Part shown: one piece after another, positions 9,590-21,339 of the stretch
How positions within the stretch are numbered: position 1 is the first letter of the stretch
Layout: each line of letters opens with the position of its first letter
Notes under the pieces: model-generated
Seen by the model: only the letters and a program-made list of their open reading frames with translations
Database searches by the model: none
What the model was told of the DNA's origin: nothing
DNA from: Patiria miniata
Lineage: Eukaryota; Echinodermata; Asteroidea; Valvatida; Asterinidae
Assembly (NCBI RefSeq): GCF_015706575.1
Contig: NW_024037056.1
Coordinates: 13,653,176 to 13,717,175, forward strand
Direction of reading: 5' to 3'
DNA: 64,000 nt
Program-made: the position numbers and the translations under genes

Positions 9590-12031
9590 GACATGGCTTG
9601 CAATTTGGCATGAGTCGACTTGTGATGGACTTTTATAACTCCAAAGAATAATTGGAAAGAGACTGATTCATGCAGCTCGCACACGGCACTATGATTTTAA
9701 TTTCTAATATCACCCTCTCTTTCTAAACATTGACATAATTCTGATGTACCAGGTTGCACTTTGAAAATAAAAGGACGTCATTCTTTTCTGCTTTTCATTT
9801 CAGTCTTTGTAAATCTGCTCTGTGAGGAAACTACAACTAAAAGTGTACAATAAGTAACAAAAACTTGAAAATGTGAAGCAGTGGTTGAATTGAAAACAAT
9901 TGAGCTTTTTCAAGTTACTTCGTTCAAATAAGAATTTTCTCTTTAAATTGTAAATAAAAATGGGAATTATCAGCTCTCTCCTCCCACTGTAGACAAGGAA
10001 ACATATGCAGGAGGTAGAAAAATTACACTGATAAAATTGTATTTTATATTTTTTCCATATTACCTGAATGATGAAGAAGATTGATTCTGATGATTGTTCT
10101 GTTGATAATAATGACTATGCTGTTTACATTCATTATTTATACCTCTGAAAGTTTGCTATATATACAGCTTTTTATAGCTCACACATTGATTATTGACTAA
10201 ATGATTACACTTTTTATACGAAACATAAACCTTAAAGGTCACTGCCATTCTCCTCCTATCAGCGGTGAAAAGAAAAAATCTATACACGCAAAATATACAG
10301 ATACAATTAACTCCACGAACTCAAAGATCTCTCCACAGAATGTCAGCAGGAAACCACAGAGTCGAAAAGTGACCAAACTAGGAAAAAAAAATCTTAAAAA
10401 ATATATCACTTGCTCTGAATATCATAGCAATGAAGTACATGCTATTGGCCGGAAATGGGGAAAATTTCACGTAATTTGCATACCGGTACTCTATTCCCAA
10501 CTGAAGTCTTTTTCAATAACAAAACCATTCTGCTGTCCACCACCCATCATTCATTGTTCTAAGAACTGATTAATACCCATTAAATACAATAAACAAACTA
10601 TCACAAAATAGCAGTGGTTGGATTTGAACACTATTAATCAGCCTTTTCAAATATTATTTCTATTAAAAAAATTCTTTTAATTAGATCAAACAATAAAGCA
10701 TTCGGTGTACATTATGCTGATCTATTCTATAAGATGTATAAAAAATAATAATAATTATGTTCGATCTGTTAACATTTATTGTTTACACTCAACGATTATG
10801 TGTAGCTTTTTTAAAGCTCAAACATGAATTATTAATGTTAGAAAAAAAAGTATACACACAAAATATTATACAGGTACATACCCCATGCTTCTTACGAATT
10901 TTCAATTTATATGCATTTTATGAAGAAATAATCAATTACCAAACGTCGGTAAACATTTTTTAACACTAAACGTGGGTTGTTTTATTTTTTTGGATAAATG
11001 TTTCATTAAGAAAAGAATAACGTTTACATTGCTTTGAAAAGAAGCAAAACAAATCTATCTTTCGAAAATAGCACGGGGAATGCATTTTAAACTCAAAGAA
11101 GTTCGAGTGCAGAATAAGCTCTGGCCGTCTTGCACAAAAGTCTTGAATGAAATCTATCAAAATGATCCCTGCCAGAGTTTACAATGTGACGCCGAAAATG
11201 CTACGCTGATAGCACATATGGAACACCATGCTTTAGATGTTACCTAGAGCGATTTGTGGTAAATACCACATTACTATTTTAAACATTACTGCACATGTTC
11301 TGCCTCCATTTACAAATTTTTCATAAACATCTTTCCGAATCGTTACAAACAATTATTGTTTTAAGCATTTAATTAATTTATCTTGTTTACTTTTTTTTTT
11401 AAATTACAATTTGGTAGTTATATTTTATGGGAAATTTATGGGGCTTATTTTGCTTAATTTTCCTGGGACCGACAGACCGGCCACCAAGTGACATGTAGAA
11501 GCTCCTGTCAGAGCTTAAACAAAACTGAAGATAACTCTGCAGAGTGTCACAGTCAGAGCTGTAAACTGGAAACTGTACAGAGGACACTCCATAGCAAGAA
11601 CAGCGGACATAAGTATAGCCAATCACGTACCACTTTAAATTTAACATCAGCCAGGGTAAATTGCATTGGCAGGAAACCACCCAATTCCCACTATTTGCCC
11701 TAGGTGATATGTATGTGGCCTATTTTGTAGTATAATAGGGGTGTGAGTGGCGCCACCAACGTCAAAATAGTGTCGTCCCCCCCCCCCCCAAAAAGGGCAA
11801 AATTTGAAAAAAAAGTATGAGCCCCCCCCCCCACCAAATCCTTGGTGTGCCACTGAGACGGTCGCCTTAATGAAAACTAATCATTTTTCTTTCTTTTTTA
11901 TAGGTGACAAATGTATTCCACTTTTTTTTTTAATCCCTCCTGAGAAATTATATTTTTTGAACGATATTTTCAGTCATGTTGTACCTGTTAATGGATTTTA
12001 GGAAACACTTTTTGCCACCAGACGAACATGA
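9590..12031. other. 3' flank of TRIM unit 3, expanded
   Basis: No gene. Matches to other unit flanks are patchy (for example 9593-9800 and 11520-11670, the latter resembling 490-690), separated by AT-rich insertions and by a TIR element at 11116-11516. These insertions explain why this unit is the longest in the array. Confidence 0.5.
11116..11516. mobile_element. non-autonomous TIR element (MITE), AAGCTCTG family
   Basis: It starts AAGCTCTGGCC and ends in the reverse complement, (T)CAGAGCTT. Internal sequence such as 'aatgatccctgccagag', 'gacgccgaaaatgc' and 'ccaccaagtgacat' recurs in a shorter copy at 27134-27348 in the intron of CRH-A. It has no coding capacity. A target-site duplication is not clear, so the superfamily is unknown. 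Confidence 0.6.
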
Positions 12032-13828
12032 TTACATCCGCTCAAAGATCTTAATGGAGTGCTTGTCTGCCACAACGACGTCACGCGTGGGGGTTAAAGC
12101 CATTTGGAATGGCATGTGCAATCCCTGAGCAACTGTTGATACGAATGCACCACACAAGTCGAACTTTTGCACTTCTGAGTTACCAAGGTTACTGGAATGA
12201 ACAGCAACATAGATGCTTCCATGATCTCCATCATCAGGCTCGTACATGACACCAGTCGCTTTTGCTGGTTCCCCATTCAATGTGGTCATTAGATTAAGCC
12301 CCTCAAAACCCTGAAAGTTAACGCACACAAACTTCTTCTCCTCGTAGTTTGTGAACAACAACTGCTCGAAATGTCTGTGGATTATCGCCAAGTAATTTCC
12401 AACCATGTTATTTGAGATGCTTGTAATCAACGATCCGTTCATTTTGTGGACACTGATGACCTTTCTCCCCCTGTCAGCCACTGCTACTCGTTGCTTGTCC
12501 ACACGAAAACTTTCTATGGGATCCACAGCAATACCAGTGAGGTCTGATGCATCGTCAACCGAAGGTATAAACTCACGAACAAAGTGCAACTCTTTGTCAA
12601 AAACCTTTACCTTCGTTTGGTCCGTGACAAAAAGGAGATCATCACTGTTCACTGCAACACCAAAAGGAGCTTTCAACTGATTGCTATTTGCTCCTTGAGC
12701 AACTGATGTTTTGTACTGCCCTTTAGAGGTAAACAATGACAGCCGTTTCTGTTTTGAATCAGTTACTGCAATGTCCCCATTTCTGAAACAAGCAACACCA
12801 GTTGCACATTCGAATTCCCCATTACCCGTGCCTTCCTTGCCAAACTCGTCCTTCAACTTCCATTTCTCTTTGAGCAATATTTCCCCCAGACTTTTGTTCC
12901 TGACGACATCCTGACACTTTACCTGAATGAAGGACATATCAAGCTTTGCCGGTTCACACTTGAACTCCTTCTGGAATCCCAAGTTGTGCATGACCTTCGG
13001 TTTGAGCTCTATAAGCTCGAAATCATCAGCTTGTCTCATCAAGTTCCTTACGGCCCTAACCATCTTATCTGCGCGGTCCACCTGCTCACGGTTGTGAAAG
13101 AGCGCTTGTGCGTACTCACTGTCTCTCTCATGACCGAGTTCCTTCACTTTGGTGGTGAGATGTTTGGCCTTATTTCTGATTTTTTGGATCTCTTCTTCAG
13201 CTTTCGAAGAAATGCTACTACACGCTTGATACACATTTTTACTTAATCTCGATCTTGCTGCTTCGATTGAATATTTCGTCGTGCAAGCAAGCTTCTGTTT
13301 GCTTTTGTCAAAGTTCTCAAGGATGTCAGTGACATTCTTCCGGAAGGATTTCATTGAATCCGTAATTTCAATGAAATTGTGCTCTGCTGACCGATGCTCG
13401 GTTGCAGCACACTTTGAACAAATATATGTATCACAGGTTACACAGTGAAAACATATCACATGATCACTGTGTTTCCTACATTTTGGTGCGACGTTCTTGG
13501 TGAGATCCGTTTGTAACACCCTCGATTTACACGTCAGACTAGTAGTTAAAGCCATCCCTAAATTGAGTTGTTCTCGTTTCTGTATTTCATCGACAAGAGA
13601 AATCAAAAAGAAGCTGGAAGAAAGATTCCGCAAACCTCCAACAGGAACAAGCGTCTCTCTCCAGCAGACTGGACATGTTATCTTATCTCTCCCTCCGAGA
13701 CAGTTCAGGCAGAAACTGTGCAGACAGTCCAGCATTTTGGGATCCTTCAATTGATGCTCACATTTCAGACACATCACATCGGTACGGCTGATCTCACCAA
13801 ACGCTCTTTTACCCGTTGCTTCCGCCAT
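12032..13828 (-). CDS. TRIM-NHL protein, copy 3, lacking B-box1
   Basis: A 598-residue protein from the MAEA start, the most diverged of the four. The RING is present in a shorter form (C20, C23, C35, H37, C40, C43, C52, C55, with MCLKC replacing ECPIC). Where copies 1 and 2 have B-box1, this protein runs TCKSRVLQTDLTKN straight to B-box2 (C117 to H150), an in-frame loss of about 55 residues. A diverged coiled coil (about 155-280) and the NHL propeller (about 335-598) follow, with small insertions such as VDPIESFRVDKQ. The ORF is open throughout. Loss of B-box1 leaves a RING / B-box2 / coil layout as in many single-B-box TRIMs, so ligase activity remains plausible. Family sure, role unknown. 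Confidence 0.9.
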   Translation of the reverse strand: MAEATGKRAFGEISRTDVMCLKCEHQLKDPKMLDCLHSFCLNCLGGRDKITCPVCWRETLVPVGGLRNLSSSFFLISLVDEIQKREQLNLGMALTTSLTCKSRVLQTDLTKNVAPKCRKHSDHVICFHCVTCDTYICSKCAATEHRSAEHNFIEITDSMKSFRKNVTDILENFDKSKQKLACTTKYSIEAARSRLSKNVYQACSSISSKAEEEIQKIRNKAKHLTTKVKELGHERDSEYAQALFHNREQVDRADKMVRAVRNLMRQADDFELIELKPKVMHNLGFQKEFKCEPAKLDMSFIQVKCQDVVRNKSLGEILLKEKWKLKDEFGKEGTGNGEFECATGVACFRNGDIAVTDSKQKRLSLFTSKGQYKTSVAQGANSNQLKAPFGVAVNSDDLLFVTDQTKVKVFDKELHFVREFIPSVDDASDLTGIAVDPIESFRVDKQRVAVADRGRKVISVHKMNGSLITSISNNMVGNYLAIIHRHFEQLLFTNYEEKKFVCVNFQGFEGLNLMTTLNGEPAKATGVMYEPDDGDHGSIYVAVHSSNLGNSEVQKFDLCGAFVSTVAQGLHMPFQMALTPTRDVVVADKHSIKIFERM

Positions 13829-13842
13829 CTTTAAAGTATATC

Positions 13843-14091
13843 CTATGGCCAAAATAGAACAAACTTTCACGTCAGTTTCTATTTTCCCATTCAGACACAG
13901 TCCAAGTGTAAGCAGGAATTAAGGAAGGTTATAGCCAAGGACTGTAGTAAAGGGCTAGATCCCCACCTCTTATCCTGGTTCATCACATTTATTGAAACGG
14001 TCGTGGAAATCTCATGTCGGCCTAATTGACAATTATTCCACGTCACTAAAAAAAAATAGGTTAAATATCTATATAGGCAACATTTACTCAC
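13843..14091 (-). other. 5' UTR intron of TRIM copy 3
   Basis: The minus-strand donor AGTAG|GTGAGTAAAT is kept at 14092/14091. The acceptor region is diverged; CCATAG at 13843-13848 is the nearest AG and is only a guess. Confidence 0.4.
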
Positions 14092-15358
14092 CTACTTCAA
14101 CGGAATTGTCAGGTAATTAACCGTCGACCACATTTCGGGTTAGATGACTTGTAAACACAACAACGTTACATGGCAAAACTACCATTAAATATTGCAGCTT
14201 TGCATGACGGTACCATATAGGTCTACATAACTAACTGATGAATGGTGCAGTGATAACTCAACGTGGGAAAAAAATCCTTTCCTATATCTGTCGCACAGTA
14301 TAAACAAATGTACATGTACCTTGTAAAGCTTCACAATAAACCCCTTAATCCAAGTTCAAAGTACATCTACACCATTGTAGACCCGTGTATGGCGCAACAG
14401 TACAGTATTCAATATCGCAGCTCCATTTACTCAGTACTGGAAAAACCAGTTGCTATTTCAATCGCTCGGTGTGTACGTTCCCAGTACCAACACACAATGA
14501 ATGCACCTGATTCAAGTTCAAAGTTTAATCCAGCAGTCGCCAGTCTGTCGCTTTCGAGGCGTAGTTTGGATTAGAGTGTTTTTATCAGGTGATATGAGAC
14601 GTAGTACGTTTATAATATATCATGAAGTACACCCATAATACATGGAGACCAAGTAGTTAAAATGATTTTTCTTTTGATTTTTTTATCAGATTAATCAATC
14701 TGCCTGATATCACATGTACTGTGACACCTGGAAATAAAATTTAAGAAGTAGTTAGAACTTAGTGCGCAGAATTCACCCGCCTATACACAGTGAGAAATTA
14801 CTTTGTGCAGTCCCCGGGGGCGGCGAAAGGGGATTAGCCGATGGGGCGGATTCCCCCTCCCACCTTAGATAAGGTAGGGATTCTTCCCGACCCCACTTTT
14901 GACCAATTAAGCTACTTGGGGCTTGCCTCTTTTCAATCCCCCCTCCCTCCCCCTCTTCACCACCACCACAAAATAAAAGTCAATTTCTTTTGTTAATAAT
15001 ACAAGAGCACGGGTAGTGAAAACGACTGTTTTTAAATCGATGTCGTAGGGTTCTCATCACTTTCTCTCAATGGCTTCGTGTGCAGAGTGCATGTAAAAGG
15101 GGAAAAAAAGGATTAAAGTCATGGGCGTCGCCAGGATTTTTTTGTAGGGGGGGGGGGCGAAGCACATTTTCCCCCCAAAACCCTGAGCTTTTCCAGCATA
15201 TTCTCAATTTATCATTTTTCGAGGGTGGGTAGGGACATTTCCCCCCCACCCCCGAACCCATTATAACGGCAATAATACTCAGCGCCTCTTTTTGTTTTCC
15301 TATTTCCTTTTTTTCCCCTCTTTTTTTTTGGGGGGGGGGTGAGGGGGGCGGGGACTTG
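14092..15358. other. 5' exon, putative promoter and spacer of TRIM unit 3
   Basis: No gene. It is aligned with 3101-4384 and 17611-18905, including the 'cctgatatcacatg' segment near 14702 and the G/C-homopolymer stretch near 15145-15350 with 'catgggcgtcgcc'. Confidence 0.5.
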
Positions 15359-16479
15359 TTGCATGGCTTGTGATTTGACGTCAGATTGACTTGTGATGGA
15401 TTTGAATGAAACTCCTAAATGATTTGAAAAGAGTGTAATTCTTCCAGCTCCCATCTGCCGTAAATAAAACTATGCCTATGCTATAACGAAGTACGGCAGT
15501 GTAAATCAATCCCTCTCTTTTCAAATACAGACAAATTCTGATGTATCAGATTGCACTTGAAGCTTAAAAAAACATAATATTTTATTCTCATTGTTTTAGT
15601 CTTTTCAAACGTGCTGTGGTCTGTGAGGAAACAAAACGAAACTGATTGATATAAATACGAGAATTAAAAAAGAACTGAACTTTTAAGCAGTGGTTGGATT
15701 TAAAAACACATGAGCATTTCATGTCATTTCTTTCCAAGAAGAATTTTCTCTTTAAATTGAGAAAAAAACGTGCGAGAGCACCACTAATCTCTGAAGAAGT
15801 AGTAATAATGATGAAATCGATTTCATTTTAATCATCTGAAATTGATGATCAGTCTGTTTGCATTCGTTATTTACATTTGGATTGCTTTATGCAGCTTCTT
15901 CTGTTTTTTTTTTATAGCCAATGCATTAATTATTGAACAATGAATTGACTTTATATACACGAAACACAAATCTCAACGGGTTACTGTCGTGAAACTTCTA
16001 AACGTTTCTTCCACTGTTCATTGGTAAAAAGAAACATCTACTATGTGCACGCAAAATATACAGATCTAATTATAGATTCTGGTTAATCCAAGATCTCTCC
16101 ATAGAATGTCATCATCAGAATTGTAAACTAGAAACGACACAGAAAACACTCCAAATAAAGCGGGCGTAGTCAATAATGGAATGTTATGTGGAAAATATAC
16201 GACGTTTAAAAACTAAGGTAAGGCGAAGATCCATTTACAAAATATAGGTACTGTAATTAGTATAGTGTCTGGAGTAGTGAAAGAAAAACCATCCAATGCG
16301 TTTTCCTTTATAAATGAAGGTTTTCATCTTTATTTTCGATTTGAACAAAAATATCGGTTCTGGGAAATAATGTACTTTGGTCTACACGAATTGTTCAAAC
16401 ATCTTGAAGAAGATGTTTTGTGGATTTCAGGCAACGTAATTGGCTACCAGAGGGATAAATTGTTTTTTAGTGAAGCAGA
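15359..16479. other. 3' flank of TRIM unit 4
   Basis: No gene. It matches 4385-5505 closely along its whole length, so units 2 and 4 share a recent common origin. Confidence 0.65.
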
Positions 16480-17337
16480 TTACATCCGCTCAAAGATCTT
16501 GACAGAGTGAAGGTCTGCGACAACGACGTCACCAGCGGGGGTAAATGCCATTCCTAATGGATTGTACAATCCTTGAGCAACTGTTGCTATGAATGCACCG
16601 TTCGAGTCGTAATGATGCACTTCAGTGTTTCCCCAATTACCAGTGTGAAGAGCAACATAGATGCTCCCATCATCATCACACAGGACACCAGTCGGTTTCG
16701 CCGGTTTCCCGTTCAATAATGGCATTACGTTGAACACCTCATTGCCCTTAAAGTCAACGCACAGCAACTTCTTCTCGTCGTAATTTGTGAAGATCAGCCG
16801 CTCTTTGTTGCTCATTGCCAAGTCACAGTAAACCATGTTGTTGGATGTGCTTGCAATCAACAATCCGTCCAAGCTGTGGACAGTGATGACTTTTCTCCCG
16901 CAGTCAGCCACTGCTACTCGTTGCTTGTCCACAGCAATACCACGGAGGTTACTCTTTGATAGCTCCTCAGCATCATCAACCGAAGGTGTAAACTCGCGTA
17001 CAAACTGAAGCTCATTGTCGAAGACCTTCACTTTCTTTCTGTCAGTGACAAAAAGCTGATCATCACGGGTCACCGCAACGCGCCTAGGATTTTCCAGCTG
17101 ATGCCGATCAGGTCCTTGCGGAACCGATGTTTTGTACTGCCCTTTGGAAGAAAACAATGATAGCCGCTTCTCTGTTCCATCAGTCACAACAACGTCCCCA
17201 TTGCTGAAACATGCAACACCCGCGGCAAACTGAAATTCCCCGTCCCCCGTGCCTTTCTTGCCGAACTTTTCCTTCAACTGCCACTTCTCTTTGAGCAATA
17301 TTTCCCCCAGATCCGTTTGAGCTGTAGCTTCCGCCAT
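16480..17337 (-). CDS. NHL-only protein derived from a TRIM-NHL gene, copy 4
   Basis: A 285-residue protein: the first eight residues MAEATAQT equal the start of copy 2, and the ninth onward (DLGEILLKEKWQLKE) equals the segment just before the NHL propeller. RING, both B-boxes and the coiled coil are absent. The join at about 17313 reads cccagatccgt|ttgagctg, where copy 2 has the two halves about 1.07 kb apart. The overlap at the join is only about 2 bp, as expected of an end-joining deletion. The frame is kept and the propeller (about 25-285) has no break. The upstream ATG, 5' UTR intron and leader are intact, so it can be transcribed. By inference it could bind the same partner as copies 1 and 2 without ligase activity; no function is shown. 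Confidence 0.85.
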   Translation of the reverse strand: MAEATAQTDLGEILLKEKWQLKEKFGKKGTGDGEFQFAAGVACFSNGDVVVTDGTEKRLSLFSSKGQYKTSVPQGPDRHQLENPRRVAVTRDDQLFVTDRKKVKVFDNELQFVREFTPSVDDAEELSKSNLRGIAVDKQRVAVADCGRKVITVHSLDGLLIASTSNNMVYCDLAMSNKERLIFTNYDEKKLLCVDFKGNEVFNVMPLLNGKPAKPTGVLCDDDGSIYVALHTGNWGNTEVHHYDSNGAFIATVAQGLYNPLGMAFTPAGDVVVADLHSVKIFERM

Positions 17338-17372
17338 CTTGATTTTATTTCCTAATCAAAACAGATCAAAAA

Positions 17373-17610
17373 CTGCGTGTCTGTTATTTCATTCAGAAAT
17401 TTACAACCCAAGTGTACAACAGGAAAGGGGTGAGGTGGGGTGGTTGAGGTATCCATTGACTCCAGCGAACCAGCCTACACTCGCTCATCACAGTGATTGA
17501 AAGGCCACTTGTTCGTGCAAATATCATGCATGTTATTCACAGCTATTTCACACCAAACAAAACGTTAGGCCTAAACCTAAGAACAAAAACCTAAGACAAA
17601 ATTTACTCAC
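17373..17610 (-). other. 5' UTR intron of the NHL-only copy 4
   Basis: The donor AGTAG|GTGAGTAAAT lies at 17611/17610 and the acceptor-like CAG at 17373-17375, both identical to unit 1. The leader of the truncated gene has stayed intact. Confidence 0.55.
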
Positions 17611-18993
17611 CTACTTGCTGATTCGCCGGTTAACCGAAGTCTTCAAACACGGATGTGAGGCGTGAGAATTCCCGTTTCACACACAAGAACGGCAAAACTA
17701 CCACTCAATAGCGTAGCCTTGCATATACATGTAACATATAAAGCGATGAATGGTGCAGCGACAACTCATCGAGAGAGAAAAAAAACATGTCCTATTTTTG
17801 TCGCATAGTAATACGGAGTACTGTATACAAAACATGTAAACCTTCCATGTAGCTGCACACAATAAACGCCTAAATTCAAGTTCAAAGTACACAGTACAGC
17901 AGTATTCGATACCACAGCTCCAATAACTCATCACGGGAAAAACCAGTTGCTATTTTAATCGCTCGGCTGGTACACTTCCCGGGAACCAACGCAAAATGAA
18001 TGCACCTGATTCAAGTTCAAAGTTGAAACGAGCGGCCGCTCTCTGTGTGACATTATACGGAAGCTCAAAACGGACAATATGCACACAGGAAAAGAATGTT
18101 GTCCTGTGAAATCGTCGCAGCATGTGTTTGTAATCGAGGCGTAGTTTGGATTAGAGTGTTTTAATCAGCTTATATGAGACGTATTATTATATATTATTAT
18201 ATATGAGACGTTTATATCATGAAGTCCACCCATATTTCATTGAGACCAAGTAGTTCAAATGATATTGCTATTGATTTTTTATCAGATTAATCAATCTGCC
18301 TGATATCACATGCCCACCCGGAAATCAAATTTAAGAAGTAATTGGCACTCAGTGCGCAGAATTCACCAGTCTATACACAGTGAGGAATTACCTTGTGCAG
18401 TCCCTTGGGGCGGCGGAGGTGGGTTGGTCGATGGGGCGGATTCCCCCTCCCACCTTAGATAAGGTAGGGATTCTTCCCGACCCCACTTTTGACCAATAAG
18501 GCTACTTGAGGCTTGCCTCTTTTCAATCCCCCCCCCCTCTCCACCACCACCACAAAATAAAAATCAATTTCTTTTGTTAAATCGATGTCGTAGGGTTCTC
18601 ATCACTTACTCTCAATGGCTTCGTGTGCAGAGTGCATGTGAAAGGGGAAAAAAATGATTAAAGTCATGGGCGTCGCCAGGATTTTTTTCTAGAGGGGGCG
18701 AAGCACATTTTCCAAAAAAATCCCTGTACTTTTCCAGCATATTCTCAATTTATCATTTTTCGGGGGTGGGTAGGGACATTTGCCCCCCCCCCTCCAAACC
18801 CATTAATTACAAGCAATAATACTCCGCGCCTCTTTTTCTTTTCCTATTTGCTCCCCCCCCCCCTCCTTTTTTCCCCTTTTCGGGGAGGGGGGGGGGCGGG
18901 GACTTGTTGCATGGCTTGTGATATGACCTGAGATTGACCTGTGATGGATTTGACTGAAACTCCAAAATGATTTGAAAATAGTGTAATTCATCC
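17611..18993. other. 5' region of unit 4 and beginning of a fifth unit
   Basis: 17611-18240 matches the 5' regions of the other TRIM units and 18290-18900 the shared spacer. From about 18905 the 3' flank block that precedes the next TRIM gene (as at 4385 and 15360) begins again and is cut by the gap after about 90 bases. Confidence 0.6.
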
Positions 18994-19493
18994 NNNNNNN
19001 NNNNNNNNNNNNNNNNNNNNNNNNNNNNNNNNNNNNNNNNNNNNNNNNNNNNNNNNNNNNNNNNNNNNNNNNNNNNNNNNNNNNNNNNNNNNNNNNNNNN
19101 NNNNNNNNNNNNNNNNNNNNNNNNNNNNNNNNNNNNNNNNNNNNNNNNNNNNNNNNNNNNNNNNNNNNNNNNNNNNNNNNNNNNNNNNNNNNNNNNNNNN
19201 NNNNNNNNNNNNNNNNNNNNNNNNNNNNNNNNNNNNNNNNNNNNNNNNNNNNNNNNNNNNNNNNNNNNNNNNNNNNNNNNNNNNNNNNNNNNNNNNNNNN
19301 NNNNNNNNNNNNNNNNNNNNNNNNNNNNNNNNNNNNNNNNNNNNNNNNNNNNNNNNNNNNNNNNNNNNNNNNNNNNNNNNNNNNNNNNNNNNNNNNNNNN
19401 NNNNNNNNNNNNNNNNNNNNNNNNNNNNNNNNNNNNNNNNNNNNNNNNNNNNNNNNNNNNNNNNNNNNNNNNNNNNNNNNNNNNNNNNNNNNN
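18994..19493. other. assembly gap, 500 N
   Basis: Exactly 500 N, a placeholder of unknown true size. The TRIM array on its left does not reappear on its right. Confidence 0.99.
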
Positions 19494-21127
19494 TTTTTGC
19501 ACAACTTAAAAGCGCAAATTGCAGTAGTGTCTTGAGTCCCCTTTTTTGTAATGTTCTCATAATTATAATGATGGGAACGTGTTGTATACGTTCATACCGG
19601 TCGTGTCGAGGAATCTTGATTTCGAGTGGACTGGAGTGTGTCCAAACAGAAGTTCGGCACCAATGCTCGTATAGTTTTAGTCAGGGGAGATCTGGGCTGG
19701 CGATTGCCGTAGGCCAGGCTTATCATCTGTCAAGTGGTGGACTGCTTCGCCTCTTCATGTACTATAGGGCGTCATGCTGCAAGTTCAGGTGCCCATAGGG
19801 AAATGTGAATTGTAGTCAGAGCACCTGTGTAAGTGTTCATTGTGATTGCGTGTGCTCAGAGTTTTATGGGAATGCACGGACTATGGTTATTTGTTTTCGT
19901 TTGGTTTGAATTGTGTTTAAATTTGGTCAATCAATGTAAAACTGTGTGATGCTACTGGCAATGGGTTTATTAATAAGTATGTAAATAACACTGGCTTAAC
20001 AATTCGACAAGATGCGAATAAATGTGTGTGCGTGACACAAACCTCTTAATACATAGTGGCAATTATTAACTTTCGATTTGGTAGGTCTGTAAAAAAAAAT
20101 ATATATATGTTGAGTTGCATTAAAATACTTTGACAAAAAACAAAATTTTTCGCTATCAGAAAATTGTGGAACCAGACTTTATTTTACAAGCTTGCTTTCT
20201 TCAGCGACACAACCAGTACCAAAACGGGTTACCAGTTTTTCCATATTGGTACCATCATTAATGTTGCAACATGGATGTTTATGCTTCCAATGCTGGAGAC
20301 GACCGGGATTTGGAAAACTGCCATATAGTCCCAGCAGAATCGCGAATGTAAAGCTTAAGAACCTAGCTCCGTTTATTGTACCAGTTCCTGTTAATTTAAA
20401 CCGTACACTTTTCCCCCTTTCAACTTAACACCGCTGGGGTCCACAGCACTTCTCTGCGGCAATCATGCCTTTCAAATCAGGCCAACTCAAGACTCAGGAC
20501 CGGATATTGAACCGACCGGTTTAGAAAAGAACACCCTGGATCCCACCCGGTCGAACCGGGCTAATAATCGAGGAGAGATCACGGAACAACAAAAGACGTC
20601 CCAAATACTCCCGTGTCATCCGATGAGGCAGGATCCGACCGGCTCGCACGGGGCGAGGGATTCTAAAGACGCGGTGTGCTTACTCGCTGGGGATGGTTAA
20701 TCTAGCCCAACGTTTGTTCGGTGTTCGTTTCAGGTGGCAATTTTAACAGCTCATTCATTGGGATCCGAAAGGTTTACGTCTCGGCGGGAAAAGGGCGATC
20801 GTGTCACTGAGATATATTACCTGGCATGTGGTTGTCTAGAAATGTTCCTTTTTGCAGGCTGATAAATGTTATGTGCTCATTATAAGCAATGCCCAGTTAT
20901 TATTCCATTAAAAATGTTTAACAACTTGCTACTTATACGAGTAACTGTACATGTGAATTCCTATAATGACTCCATACACTACTTATAAACACTTCTGTAT
21001 ACTACGGTTTTACAATTTAACAACTTGCTATATATACCTAGGCATATACGAATAAATGTACGTGTCGATTCCATAAACACTTCATACACTACTTTCTATC
21101 AATTTCAGATTATTTATTGTTCCATTA
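19494..21127. other. intergenic, no gene recognised
   Basis: No coding region supported. Diverged direct repeats built around 'aacaacttgct' occur near 20920 and 21018 and again, more diverged, near 21921 and 21976. 20440-20720 is GC-richer but matches nothing I recognise. Confidence 0.4.
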
Positions 21128-21135
21128 AAAAGTAA

Positions 21136-21339
21136 GGAAAAATGTTGCAACCTGACGCCACTTTTTTTCTTCATATATAATCTCAATAAAGGTCAGTCAT
21201 TGCAAAAATGATGATAAGACATGAATCTGGGACTGAGAAACATTTCCAATTTTTGTTAGGAAATACTTACAAAAATTTCTTTGACTCTCCATATATAACA
21301 CAACCGCTGAAGTGGCGTTAGGTTGCGACATTTTTTTCC
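21136..21339. mobile_element. 204-bp MITE with 8-bp target-site duplication
   Basis: Terminal inverted repeats of about 28 bp: the left end ggaaaaatgttgcaacctga and the right end, reversed, ggaaaaaaatgtcgcaacct. Both sides are flanked by the direct repeat AAAAGTAA (21128-21135 and 21340-21347). There is no coding capacity. An 8-bp duplication fits hAT or Merlin type transposases; the GG start leans to Merlin but this is not decisive. Confidence 0.8.

Noticed and set aside
9020-9613. 197-codon plus-strand ORF
   Set aside because: Its second half is translated from about 20-bp direct repeats and its first half is low-complexity AT-rich sequence; no domain or conservation.
18803-19560. Long ORFs running through the first N gap
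   Set aside because: They are open only because N cannot encode a stop.
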